This document shows, piece after piece, positions 1 to 6,104 of a stretch of 11,309 bases of DNA. The stretch lies in assembly GCA_937930275.1 (NCBI GenBank), contig CALGLM010000094.1, forward strand, positions 1 through 11,309, read 5' to 3'. The notes under the pieces were generated by a model, which was given only the letters and a program-made list of their open reading frames with translations, had not been told where the DNA came from and ran no database searches. The stretch comes from an uncultured Ignavibacteria bacterium (GTDB lineage: Bacteria; Bacteroidota; Ignavibacteria; Ignavibacteriales; Melioribacteraceae). Each line of letters opens with the position of its first letter. Position 1 is the first letter of the stretch. The position numbers and the translations under genes were made by a program.

Positions 1-98
1 AGTTTACTAATTTTATTTCGGGTAAAAAAGCTGTTTTTAATGACGTTGCTGCCTTGAAACTACGACCTTGGCAATTTTATATTTTTACAAAAAATTAA
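1..98 (+). CDS. C-terminal end of a gene, probably an alpha-amylase-family glycosidase (partial)
   Basis: The frame beginning at base 3 stays open from the window edge for 31 codons and ends at TAA 96-98; the gene's start lies outside the window. The peptide contains a SGKKAVFND segment followed by LKLRPWQFYIF just before the stop. That pattern (a T/SGKK turn, then alternating hydrophobics ending in L-x-L-x-PW-x-x-x-x-F) resembles the last strands of the C-terminal beta-sandwich domain of glycoside hydrolase family 13 enzymes, where the final strand often reads like LEPWEYKVF. The resemblance is from memory and rests on about 30 residues, so the family is a guess; that this is the tail of a real gene is more likely. 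Its stop falls only 26 bases before the probable start of the KilA-N gene, and it rules out the long TTG-started version of that gene, which would overlap it. Confidence 0.45.
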   Translation, partial: FTNFISGKKAVFNDVAALKLRPWQFYIFTKN

Positions 99-111
99 AT
101 TTAGTGGTTTT

Positions 112-115
112 GAGG
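112..115 (+). promoter_or_regulatory. Ribosome binding site locating the original KilA-N start
   Basis: GAGG at 112-115 is the only clear Shine-Dalgarno-like match between the upstream stop (96-98) and the first conserved KilA-N residues. It sits nine bases before 125-127. That codon is ATA, where an ATG would give the expected short charged leader M-VKEKKSKINVLG. GTG at 104 and TTG at 110 lie before or on the site and are poorly placed. Confidence 0.4.
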
Positions 116-124
116 AAAAAAGAC

Positions 125-961
125 ATAGTAAAAGAAAAAAAATCAAAAATTAATGTTTTGGGCACTGAAATTATCATATTTAAAAATGATAACGAAAATT
201 TTATTTGTTTAACTGATATGGCAAAAAGATTCGGGGGTGATGATCTTATATACAGCTGGATGAGAAATAGAAACACTTTAGAGTTTATTGGAATATGGGA
301 GCAAATTCATAATCCAAAATTTAAAGGTGGCGAATTCGAGACCTTTAAAAAGTAAGTTGGGTTAAATAGTTTTCATCTTACACCCAAAAAATGGATTGAA
401 GCTACAGATGCTATCGGAATTGAATCCCGTTCCGGTAGATACGGTGGCGGTACTTTTGCACATAAAGATATTGCTTTTGAATTTGGAAGTTGGTTAAGTC
501 CGGAATTTAAACTATATCTTATGAAAGAATTTCAACGCTTAAAAGATGAAGAAAATAAGAGAAATTCATTAGATTGGAACTTAAGCCGAACGCTGTCTAA
601 GATAAATTATCGAATTCATACCGATGCCGTTAAAGACAATATAATACCGAAAACTTTAACAAAAGAGCAGATTAATTATATTTATGTCAACGAGGCAGAT
701 TTATTAAACGTTGCATTATTTGGTAAAACTGCACGGGAATGGAGAAACGAAAATCCCGATACAGAGGGAAATTTAAGAGATTTTAGCAGTGTTGAACAAT
801 TGCTTGTTTTAGCTAATTTGGAAAGTTTGAATGCTGAACTAATTAGGATGAATTTTCCTGCAAGCGAAAGATTGAAAAAATTAAACGAGACTGCAATTAT
901 TCAACTAAAATCATTAATCGGCTTACAAGTAGTTAAAAAGTTAGAAAATAAAACCAAGTAA
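125..961 (+). pseudogene. KilA-N domain protein, broken by an in-frame stop
   Basis: One reading frame runs from about 125 to TAA 959-961 and is interrupted only by TAA at 353-355. Before the stop it encodes KINVLGTEIIIFKNDNENF, then CLTDMAKRF and WMRNRNTLEFIGIWEQIHNP, the start of a KilA-N DNA-binding domain. After the stop, in the same frame, the domain resumes with VGLNSFHLTPKKWIEATDAIGI, SGRYGGG, HKDIAFEFGSWLSPEFKLYL and KEFQRLKDEE. A helical C-terminal part with RTLSKINYRIHTDAVKDN and EADLLNVALFGKTAREW follows. The restored length, about 278 residues, fits the family as I remember it. KilA-N proteins of this type are found in phages and as solitary chromosomal genes, presumably binding DNA; their cellular role is not settled. 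No SD site precedes ATG 521, so separate translation of the second part is doubtful. The likely start position holds ATA. I read it as a decayed gene; a sequencing error at 353 is the main alternative. Confidence 0.8.
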
Positions 962-1063
962 TTAAAATTAGTTTTATTTAATTTGTTTAACTTTTAATAT
1001 TAACCGCTTTTTTATAATTTTGTTCTAATTGCTTTATTAACTTATCCCTTCCAAGCTATTCAT

Positions 1064-1079
1064 TATTTTTGTAAATTTG
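1064..1079 (+). promoter_or_regulatory. Possible Bacteroidota-type -7 promoter elements upstream of uup
   Basis: Two adjacent octamers, TATTTTTG (1064-1071) and TAAATTTG (1072-1079), match the TAnnTTTG -7 consensus of Bacteroidota housekeeping promoters, about 30 bases before the ATG. I find no TTG -33 element at the usual distance, and in DNA this AT-rich the motif arises often by chance. The rest of the 962-1107 gap shows no convincing terminator or RNA gene. Confidence 0.25.
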
Positions 1080-1107
1080 TATTTACTTTAATTTATAAAG
1101 AGGAATA

Positions 1108-2997
1108 ATGAGCGAAAATGTAGCTCCCGTTATTTTAACGGCACAAGATTTAGAACTTCACTACGGACAGCATGTTATACTTGATAAAGCGACATTAAGT
1201 ATTCATGAAGGGGATAGAATAGGTTTAATAGGAAGAAACGGAGCAGGTAAATCATCGTTTCTGAAAATTATAGCCGGTGTAATGCCTTCTGATTACGGAA
1301 ATGTTGCGAAAAGAAAAGATTTGGTAATAGGCTTTTTATCTCAAGAGTTTACCTTGTATGAAGATGCGAGTGTTTATCATAATATTATTACCGGAGCCGA
1401 AAGAATTATCGAACTGATTAACAAATATGAAAATTTGAGTTATGATTCAAAACATCGGTCGGTTTTAGAAGAACAAATTACACTGCTGGACGGATGGAAT
1501 TTAGATAATAATATTACAAGGTTAATAAAAGAACTACATGCTCCGGGTAAAGATTTAATTATAAAAAACTTGAGCGGAGGTGAAAAAAGAAGAGTTGCCC
1601 TTTGTCGTGCCTTAATAGCAAAACCTGATTTATTAATTTTGGATGAACCAACCAACCATTTGGATACTGATTCAATTGAGTATATTGAAGAGTATTTGGC
1701 AAATTATTCCGGTACTTGCATTTTTGTTACCCATGATAGGTATTTTTTAGATAGAATTGCGAATAGAATTGTAGAATTAAATAACGGTGTTTTCTTCTCA
1801 CATCAAGGTAATTATACCGATTATTTAATAAACAAAACCGAAAGAGAAGCTATTGCGGAAGTTGAAGAAGAAAAGAGGCAAAACTTTTTAAGGCGAGAAC
1901 TTGAATGGGTTGTAAGAGGTCCAAAAGCCAGAAGAACAAAATCGAAAAGCAGGTTAGATAAATACTATGAAGTGCTTGAGCAAAAGAAATTTACTTATGA
2001 ACAATTTGTTGACCTTGTTGTGCCCGAACCGGAAAAATTGGGAAATACGGTTCTAAATATTAAAAACATTTCCGTTGATATCGGCGAAAAAAAATTGGTT
2101 AATAATTTTGATTTTGTTTTTGAACCCGGACGTAAATTAGGAATTATAGGTAAAAACGGAGTAGGAAAGACCACTTTATTAAAAGCAATTTTGGGTTTAA
2201 TTAAACCTGTTTCCGGTGAAATAGAAAAGGGAGAGAAAACCGAGTTTAATTATATTGACCAAGAAAGATTAATTTTAAATGATGAACAAACCGTAATAGA
2301 ATCAATTGCGGACGGAAACGATTTTGTGTTTTTTGGTAAACAAACGTTAAAAGTATGGACTTATTTAAAACGCTTTTTATTTACCGATGATAGAATAAAC
2401 ACTAAAGTAGGAAGGTTAAGCGGAGGAGAACGAAGCAGGCTTACTTTAGCTAAAATTATTAAAAAGGGCGGAAACTTTTTAATATTGGATGAACCTACAA
2501 ACGATTTAGATTTACCGACATTACGTATTTTGGAAGAAGCTTTAATTGACTTTAAGGGTTGTTTAATAATCGTAAGTCACGATAGATTTTTTTTGAATAG
2601 AATTTGCAACGGTATTTTAGCATTTGAAGAAGAGGGTAATTTATATTTTAGCGAGGGTAATTACGATTATTATATTGAAAAAAGGAATATTAGGCTAAGC
2701 GAGAAAGTTGAACAAGTAAAAACGGTAAAGGTTGAGGTGGCACAATCAAAACCAAAGCAAAAAAAACTTTCTTATATGGAAAATAAAGAACTTGAAACCA
2801 TAGAAGAAAAGATTATTGAAGCAGAAGAAGAAGTTAAAAAAATAGAAGACATTTTTATGCATCCAAATTTTTACGAGCTTTATGCCACAAAAACTAACGA
2901 ACTTAACAAAAATTTAGAAGAGGCAAAAAAGCAAGTAAAATTGTTATACGATAGATGGGAAGAATTAGAAACCAAAAAAAATAATTTATCCGTATAA
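1108..2997 (+). CDS. uup: ABC-F family ATPase, Uup type
   Basis: This is a soluble protein of 629 residues with two tandem ABC ATPase domains and no membrane segments, the layout of the ABC-F family, which acts on ribosomes or nucleic acid rather than in transport. Domain 1 has Walker A GRNGAGKS (42-49), signature LSGGE (155-159) and Walker B LLILDE with catalytic E180, followed by PTNHLD. Domain 2 has GKNGVGKT (348-355), LSGGE (437-441) and FLILDE with E462, followed by PTNDLD. All catalytic residues are present. The interdomain linker is basic (RGPKARRTKSKSR). A C-terminal charged coiled coil (about 552-626) is the mark of the Uup subgroup, for which DNA binding and roles in transposon excision and ribosome function have been reported. 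The ATG at 1108 is preceded by AGAGG (1099-1103). It is probably a single-gene unit. Ribosome-protection resistance proteins share the fold, but the C-terminal coiled coil favours Uup. Confidence 0.9.
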   Translation: MSENVAPVILTAQDLELHYGQHVILDKATLSIHEGDRIGLIGRNGAGKSSFLKIIAGVMPSDYGNVAKRKDLVIGFLSQEFTLYEDASVYHNIITGAERIIELINKYENLSYDSKHRSVLEEQITLLDGWNLDNNITRLIKELHAPGKDLIIKNLSGGEKRRVALCRALIAKPDLLILDEPTNHLDTDSIEYIEEYLANYSGTCIFVTHDRYFLDRIANRIVELNNGVFFSHQGNYTDYLINKTEREAIAEVEEEKRQNFLRRELEWVVRGPKARRTKSKSRLDKYYEVLEQKKFTYEQFVDLVVPEPEKLGNTVLNIKNISVDIGEKKLVNNFDFVFEPGRKLGIIGKNGVGKTTLLKAILGLIKPVSGEIEKGEKTEFNYIDQERLILNDEQTVIESIADGNDFVFFGKQTLKVWTYLKRFLFTDDRINTKVGRLSGGERSRLTLAKIIKKGGNFLILDEPTNDLDLPTLRILEEALIDFKGCLIIVSHDRFFLNRICNGILAFEEEGNLYFSEGNYDYYIEKRNIRLSEKVEQVKTVKVEVAQSKPKQKKLSYMENKELETIEEKIIEAEEEVKKIEDIFMHPNFYELYATKTNELNKNLEEAKKQVKLLYDRWEELETKKNNLSV

Positions 2998-3013
2998 ATT
3001 GTTTAATTTATAT

Positions 3014-3021
3014 TAAATTTG
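3014..3021 (+). promoter_or_regulatory. Possible -7 element upstream of rmlA
   Basis: TAAATTTG fits the TAnnTTTG -7 consensus and is the same octamer found upstream of uup at 1072-1079. The nearest TTG (2999-3001) is too close to act as a -33 element. The 61-base gap between uup and rmlA shows no clear terminator, so rmlA may also be read from the uup transcript. Confidence 0.2.
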
Positions 3022-3058
3022 TAATTTATTGTTATTCTAAATTTTTATAAAGGTGTAT

Positions 3059-3925
3059 ATGAAAGGAATAGTATTAGCAGGCGGCGCGGGTACTCGTTTA
3101 TATCCTATTACAAAAGTATATAGCAAGCAGTTAACAATGATTTATGATAAACCTTTAATTTATTATCCGGTTTCTATTTTAATGTTAGGCGGCATAAAAG
3201 ATATATTAATAATTAGTAATGCCGAAACGATACCATTATATCAAAAGTTATTTGATAACGGTAATAGTTTAGGATTAAACATTGAATATAAAGTTCAAGA
3301 TGCCCCGAACGGAATAGCGGAATCGTTTATTTTAGGTGAAAAATTTATAGGAAATGATAGTGTAACACTTATTCTTGGTGATAATATTTTTTACGGTAAA
3401 TTAGACTTTTTATATAATGCTTTGGAAAACAATAAGCAAGGAGCAACTATTTTCGCTTATCAAGTTAACGACCCTGAAAGATACGGAATAGTTGAATTTG
3501 GTAAAGACGGGAAAGCGCTATCTATTGAAGAGAAACCAAAACAACCAAAATCCAATTTTGCAGTTCCCGGCTTGTATGTTTATGATAATAAAGTCGTAGA
3601 AATTTCAAAAAATTTAAAACCCTCTGCACGCGGTGAACTCGAAATAACCGATGTTAACCGTACTTATTTGGAATTAGGAGAATTAATGGTAGAAAAAATT
3701 GGTAGAGGTGTTGCATGGCTTGATACCGGTACTCCGGAAGCTTTATTGCAAGCTGCTAATTTTTTTGGTGTAATTGAAGATAGACAAGGTTTAAAAGTTG
3801 GTTGTTTAGAAGAGATTGCATACGCTAAAAATTTTATAAACAGAGAACAACTAATTGCTTTGCTAAAAGAAATGCCTAATTCGTATTACAAAAACTACAT
3901 TGAAAAATTATTGGTAAACGAATAA
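3059..3925 (+). CDS. rmlA: Glucose-1-phosphate thymidylyltransferase (RmlA)
   Basis: It makes dTDP-glucose from dTTP and glucose 1-phosphate, the first step of dTDP-L-rhamnose and other dTDP-sugar synthesis for surface polysaccharide. The 288-residue length is normal for the family. Visible motifs are the nucleotide-binding loop LAGGAGTRLYP (6-16), SKQL and YDKPLIYYP (29-37), the sugar-site stretch DAPNGIAES (81-89), metal-binding LGDN with D108, EEKP with K159, GELEITDVN (192-200) and WLDTGTP with D222, the second metal ligand. Nothing conserved is missing. I chose ATG 3059 over GTG 3053 because it yields the canonical MKGIVLAGG start and has AAAGG upstream at 3049-3053. No rmlB, rmlC or rmlD is adjacent, so the rest of the pathway must be encoded elsewhere. 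The gene is convergent with the kinase gene, with only 10 bases between their stops. Confidence 0.95.
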   Translation: MKGIVLAGGAGTRLYPITKVYSKQLTMIYDKPLIYYPVSILMLGGIKDILIISNAETIPLYQKLFDNGNSLGLNIEYKVQDAPNGIAESFILGEKFIGNDSVTLILGDNIFYGKLDFLYNALENNKQGATIFAYQVNDPERYGIVEFGKDGKALSIEEKPKQPKSNFAVPGLYVYDNKVVEISKNLKPSARGELEITDVNRTYLELGELMVEKIGRGVAWLDTGTPEALLQAANFFGVIEDRQGLKVGCLEEIAYAKNFINREQLIALLKEMPNSYYKNYIEKLLVNE

Positions 3926-3935
3926 TCGGCGTAAA

Positions 3936-5045
3936 TTAAATTTTTTGTAAAGGAACCGGCAAACTAATAGTAAATTCGGTTCCTTCGTTTAACATGCTGG
4001 AAACCTCGATTAAACCGTTATTTCTTTCAATAAATTCTTTGCACAATATTAATCCTAATCCGGTACCGCTTTCGTTCATTGTCCCTTTTCGCGAGTTATG
4101 AGTGGAAAGACTGAACAACCCGTTTAAGGTTTTATTATCCATACCTATTCCGTCATCTTTAATTTTTAACTTAACGGATTTATTATTACTTATAGCAGAA
4201 ATAATTATATTTCCCTTTCTATTTGTAAATTTAATTGCATTACTGCAAATATTTCTAACTACGGTTCTAATCATTTCAATATCGGCATAAATAATGTTTT
4301 TATCGGTAAGTAAATCCGAAAGGATTATTTCTTTGGATTTTGCTTGCGGGTCAAGGAGTTCTAAAGTATCTTTAACAACGTCCGTTAAATCAAATTCAAT
4401 AGGATGAAACTCTAACCTGCCTGTTTGAGAACGGCTCCATTGTAATAAGTTTTCAAGTAATTCGTACGATTTTTTAGCAACCCCTTCCATTTCGCGCAAG
4501 TAATTAATTCGTTCGTCATCGGTAAAATCGTAATAATCTGTTACAAGCATGCTGGAAAAACCAAGCATTGTAATAAACGGATTTTTTAAATCGTGAGCAA
4601 TAATTGAAAAGAATTTATCTTTTTCGGCATTAGATTTTTTTAATTCCTCTTTAGAATTTTGTAAGGCTAAGTGCGTTTTAACCCTTATTAATAATTCTTG
4701 GGCATTAAAAGGTTTGGCAACATAATCAACGGCGCCAAGCGAAAGACCTTTAATAATATCCTCTGCTTCGGTTTTTGCCGTTAAAAAAATAACCGGAATT
4801 TCGGCTGTCAACGGATCGTCTTTTAATGTTTTGCAAACTTGGTATCCGTCCATTTCCGGCATCATTATATCAAGCAATATTAAATCCGGCACTACTTCTC
4901 TAACAATTTGTAATGCATGAATTCCGTTTGTTGCAACGGCAATATCTAAGTTTTCGCCTCGTAAAACATTTCCTAATAATTGAATGTTTTTATAATTGTC
5001 GTCAACAATTAATACAAGGTTGTCTTTATTTGTTATTGAGTTCAT
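3936..5045 (-). CDS. Response regulator / histidine kinase hybrid (receiver domain followed by kinase core)
   Basis: The protein is 369 residues with no signal peptide or membrane segment, so it is cytosolic. An N-terminal receiver domain (about 8-125) has the acidic pair D15-D16, phospho-acceptor D59 in LLDIMMPEMDG, T89 and K111 (AKPF). A short coiled-coil helix (about 125-145) leads to a HisKA dimerisation domain with phospho-accepting H151 in IAHDLKNP. The HATPase domain then shows the N box (RNICSNAIKFT, N265/N269), G1 box DDGIGM (297-302) and G2 box GTGLGL (327-332). Both halves look active. Most hybrid kinases carry the receiver at the C terminus; here it is first and is the only input module, so another kinase probably phosphorylates D59 to modulate this one. 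No partner is adjacent. The start ATG lacks a good SD site. A terminator separates it from the sigma factor upstream, so it should have its own promoter, which I could not identify. Confidence 0.9.
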   Translation of the reverse strand: MNSITNKDNLVLIVDDNYKNIQLLGNVLRGENLDIAVATNGIHALQIVREVVPDLILLDIMMPEMDGYQVCKTLKDDPLTAEIPVIFLTAKTEAEDIIKGLSLGAVDYVAKPFNAQELLIRVKTHLALQNSKEELKKSNAEKDKFFSIIAHDLKNPFITMLGFSSMLVTDYYDFTDDERINYLREMEGVAKKSYELLENLLQWSRSQTGRLEFHPIEFDLTDVVKDTLELLDPQAKSKEIILSDLLTDKNIIYADIEMIRTVVRNICSNAIKFTNRKGNIIISAISNNKSVKLKIKDDGIGMDNKTLNGLFSLSTHNSRKGTMNESGTGLGLILCKEFIERNNGLIEVSSMLNEGTEFTISLPVPLQKI

Positions 5046-5102
5046 TTTAAATATTCTGCCGATATTATTAATATGTTTTAAGTAAATAAATATAAGTTAA
5101 TT

Positions 5103-5131
5103 AAAAAAAAAAGCCAAATATTTATTTGGCT
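5103..5131 (-). terminator. Rho-independent terminator of the ECF sigma factor gene
   Basis: Arms AGCCAAATA (5112-5120) and TATTTGGCT (5123-5131) are perfect inverted complements, giving a stem of about eight pairs with a tiny loop. Read on the minus strand the hairpin is followed by an unbroken run of T (complement of 5103-5111). It lies 37 bases beyond the sigma-factor stop and well before the kinase start, so it should end the sigma-factor transcript. The plus-strand side also has T-rich sequence, but no plus-strand gene reads toward it here. Confidence 0.85.
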
Positions 5132-5167
5132 CTTTTATTTAATTTATATAATTTTTTTTATAAAAGT

Positions 5168-5758
5168 CTAATTTTCTATATAACCTGTTGTTTTAGCGTA
5201 ATCATACAATTTTGAGTAAAGCATTTTTCGTGCTCGATGCAATCTGCTGCGTACCGTGCCGATAGGGCAGGAAAGAAATTCGGCAATTTCTTCGTAAGTA
5301 AAGCCTTCAACATCGCTTAATAATATAATAGTTTGGAAATCTTTTGGTAAATCGGATATTGCTTCGGTTACTTCATCATTTAAAGTATTACTAAAAGCAT
5401 CTTCTACAATATGACCGTATTCAACTTCGGTTTCTTTGATGTTTTCGTAAAAGTTTTGTATGTCGTCGTAATCAACCTTACCGGGTAATTTTTGTTCTCT
5501 TCTATAATCGTTAATGTAAGTATTTCGCATTATGCTATAAAGCCAAGCTTTACAGTTTGTTCCGCGTTCAAATTTATCAAAATATTTAAAAGCTTTTAAG
5601 AATGTTTCCTGTAAAAGGTCATCGGCTTCGTCTGTATCGTTTGTCATTTTTAAAGCGAAGTTATACAAAGCATCTTTGTGCGGTACAGCCAAAGTTTCAA
5701 AATCAATATGTTTTTGTTTTTCGGCTTCGGTCAGTCTTAAATAACGGGTGTTATTCAT
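5168..5758 (-). CDS. RNA polymerase sigma factor, ECF family
   Basis: It directs RNA polymerase to a specific promoter set. The protein has 196 residues with the two-domain ECF layout and no region 1 or 3. Region 2 (about 22-92) includes ALYNFALKMTND, the core-binding DLLQETFLKAFKYF (47-60) and the -10-recognition segment CKAWLYSIMRNTYINDYRR (69-87). After an acidic linker, region 4 (about 128-182) has AISDLPKDFQTIILLSDVEG and the -35-reading helix-turn-helix YEEIAEFLSCPIGTVRSRLHRARKML (155-180). The start ATG is preceded by AAAGGTG (complement of 5764-5770). The gene is divergent from the rnf operon across 346 bases. Many ECF genes are followed by an anti-sigma gene; here a terminator follows at once, so any regulator is elsewhere or control is of another kind. 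The specific ECF group and stimulus cannot be told from the sequence. Confidence 0.93.
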   Translation of the reverse strand: MNNTRYLRLTEAEKQKHIDFETLAVPHKDALYNFALKMTNDTDEADDLLQETFLKAFKYFDKFERGTNCKAWLYSIMRNTYINDYRREQKLPGKVDYDDIQNFYENIKETEVEYGHIVEDAFSNTLNDEVTEAISDLPKDFQTIILLSDVEGFTYEEIAEFLSCPIGTVRSRLHRARKMLYSKLYDYAKTTGYIEN

Positions 5759-5890
5759 GTTTTCACCTTTAATTTAATGGCTTTTAGGCATAACATGACA
5801 AACTAAAAGAAAGTTCATTTTAAAGGACGAAATATCGTATTATTATTTATATATATTTTAAGATGTTGTTATCGATTTTATTTGGTTTAT

Positions 5891-5907
5891 TTATAAAAAA
5901 TTTATAA
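5891..5907. repeat. Short AT-only inverted repeat
   Basis: TTATAAA (5891-5897) and TTTATAA (5901-5907) are perfect inverted complements separated by AAA. It could be an operator half-site pair in the divergent promoter region, but in DNA this AT-rich chance is a sufficient explanation. Confidence 0.2.
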
Positions 5908-5937
5908 GTTAATCATAGTGAATTTAGCACAGTTTAT

Positions 5938-6039
5938 ATGTTTAATAAAACGAATTTTATGCAATTTGCAGCTTCCGATACAAATAACAAAACAATTAAC
6001 TTTTTAGATAAAGCAGCAACTTTGTTTGCACTTAAATAG
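5938..6039 (+). CDS. Possible small ORF upstream of rnfC (33 codons)
   Basis: ATG 5938 opens a frame of 33 codons ending at TAG 6037-6039, 65 bases before rnfC. The peptide begins MFNKTNFMQFAASD and ends with an amphipathic-looking LDKAATLFALK. Its composition is protein-like and includes codons such as GCA, GCT and TCC that stand out from the surrounding A/T-rich spacer. No Shine-Dalgarno site precedes the ATG, no family is recognisable, and an open frame of this length is not rare by chance. It could be a leader peptide, a small protein, a gene remnant or nothing. Confidence 0.2.
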   Translation: MFNKTNFMQFAASDTNNKTINFLDKAATLFALK

Positions 6040-6104
6040 GATAAAGATATTCTTTTATATAATTAACAACAAATACAATTTACAAATAAACTAAAGAAAG
6101 AAGT

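Larger units (their letters stand above)
5759..6104. other. Divergent intergenic region between the ECF sigma factor and rnfC
   Basis: This 346-base, very AT-rich stretch should hold promoters for both flanking transcripts. A sigma70-like TATAAT (6058-6063) lies about 45 bases before rnfC, but no TTGACA-like box stands at the right distance. I see no Rho-independent terminator, tRNA or recognisable riboswitch. It contains a 33-codon ORF (5938-6039) and an AT-rich inverted repeat (5891-5907), listed separately. Promoter locations are not resolved. Confidence 0.5.

Noticed and set aside
68..355. TTG at 68 as the start of the KilA-N protein
   Set aside because: It would overlap the tail of the upstream gene (stop 96-98), adds a leader not seen in the family and has no SD site. 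The GAGG at 112-115 points to a start near 125.
350..361. Programmed frameshift or stop-codon readthrough in the KilA-N gene
   Set aside because: Both halves are in the same frame, so no shift is needed, and no hairpin or other readthrough signal is apparent next to the TAA.
521..961. ATG 521 as the start of a separate 146-residue gene
   Set aside because: The frame continues upstream to the TAA at 353-355 with clear KilA-N sequence, and no SD site precedes 521. It is the downstream half of the broken gene.
3053..3058. GTG 3053 as the rmlA start
   Set aside because: It overlaps the SD sequence and adds two residues before the canonical MKGIVLAGG start at ATG 3059.
5759..5830. Autoregulatory ECF promoter upstream of the sigma gene (GAACTT on the minus strand)
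   Set aside because: A GAACTT-like box is present, but no convincing -10 partner such as GTC stands at the usual spacing, so I do not call it.
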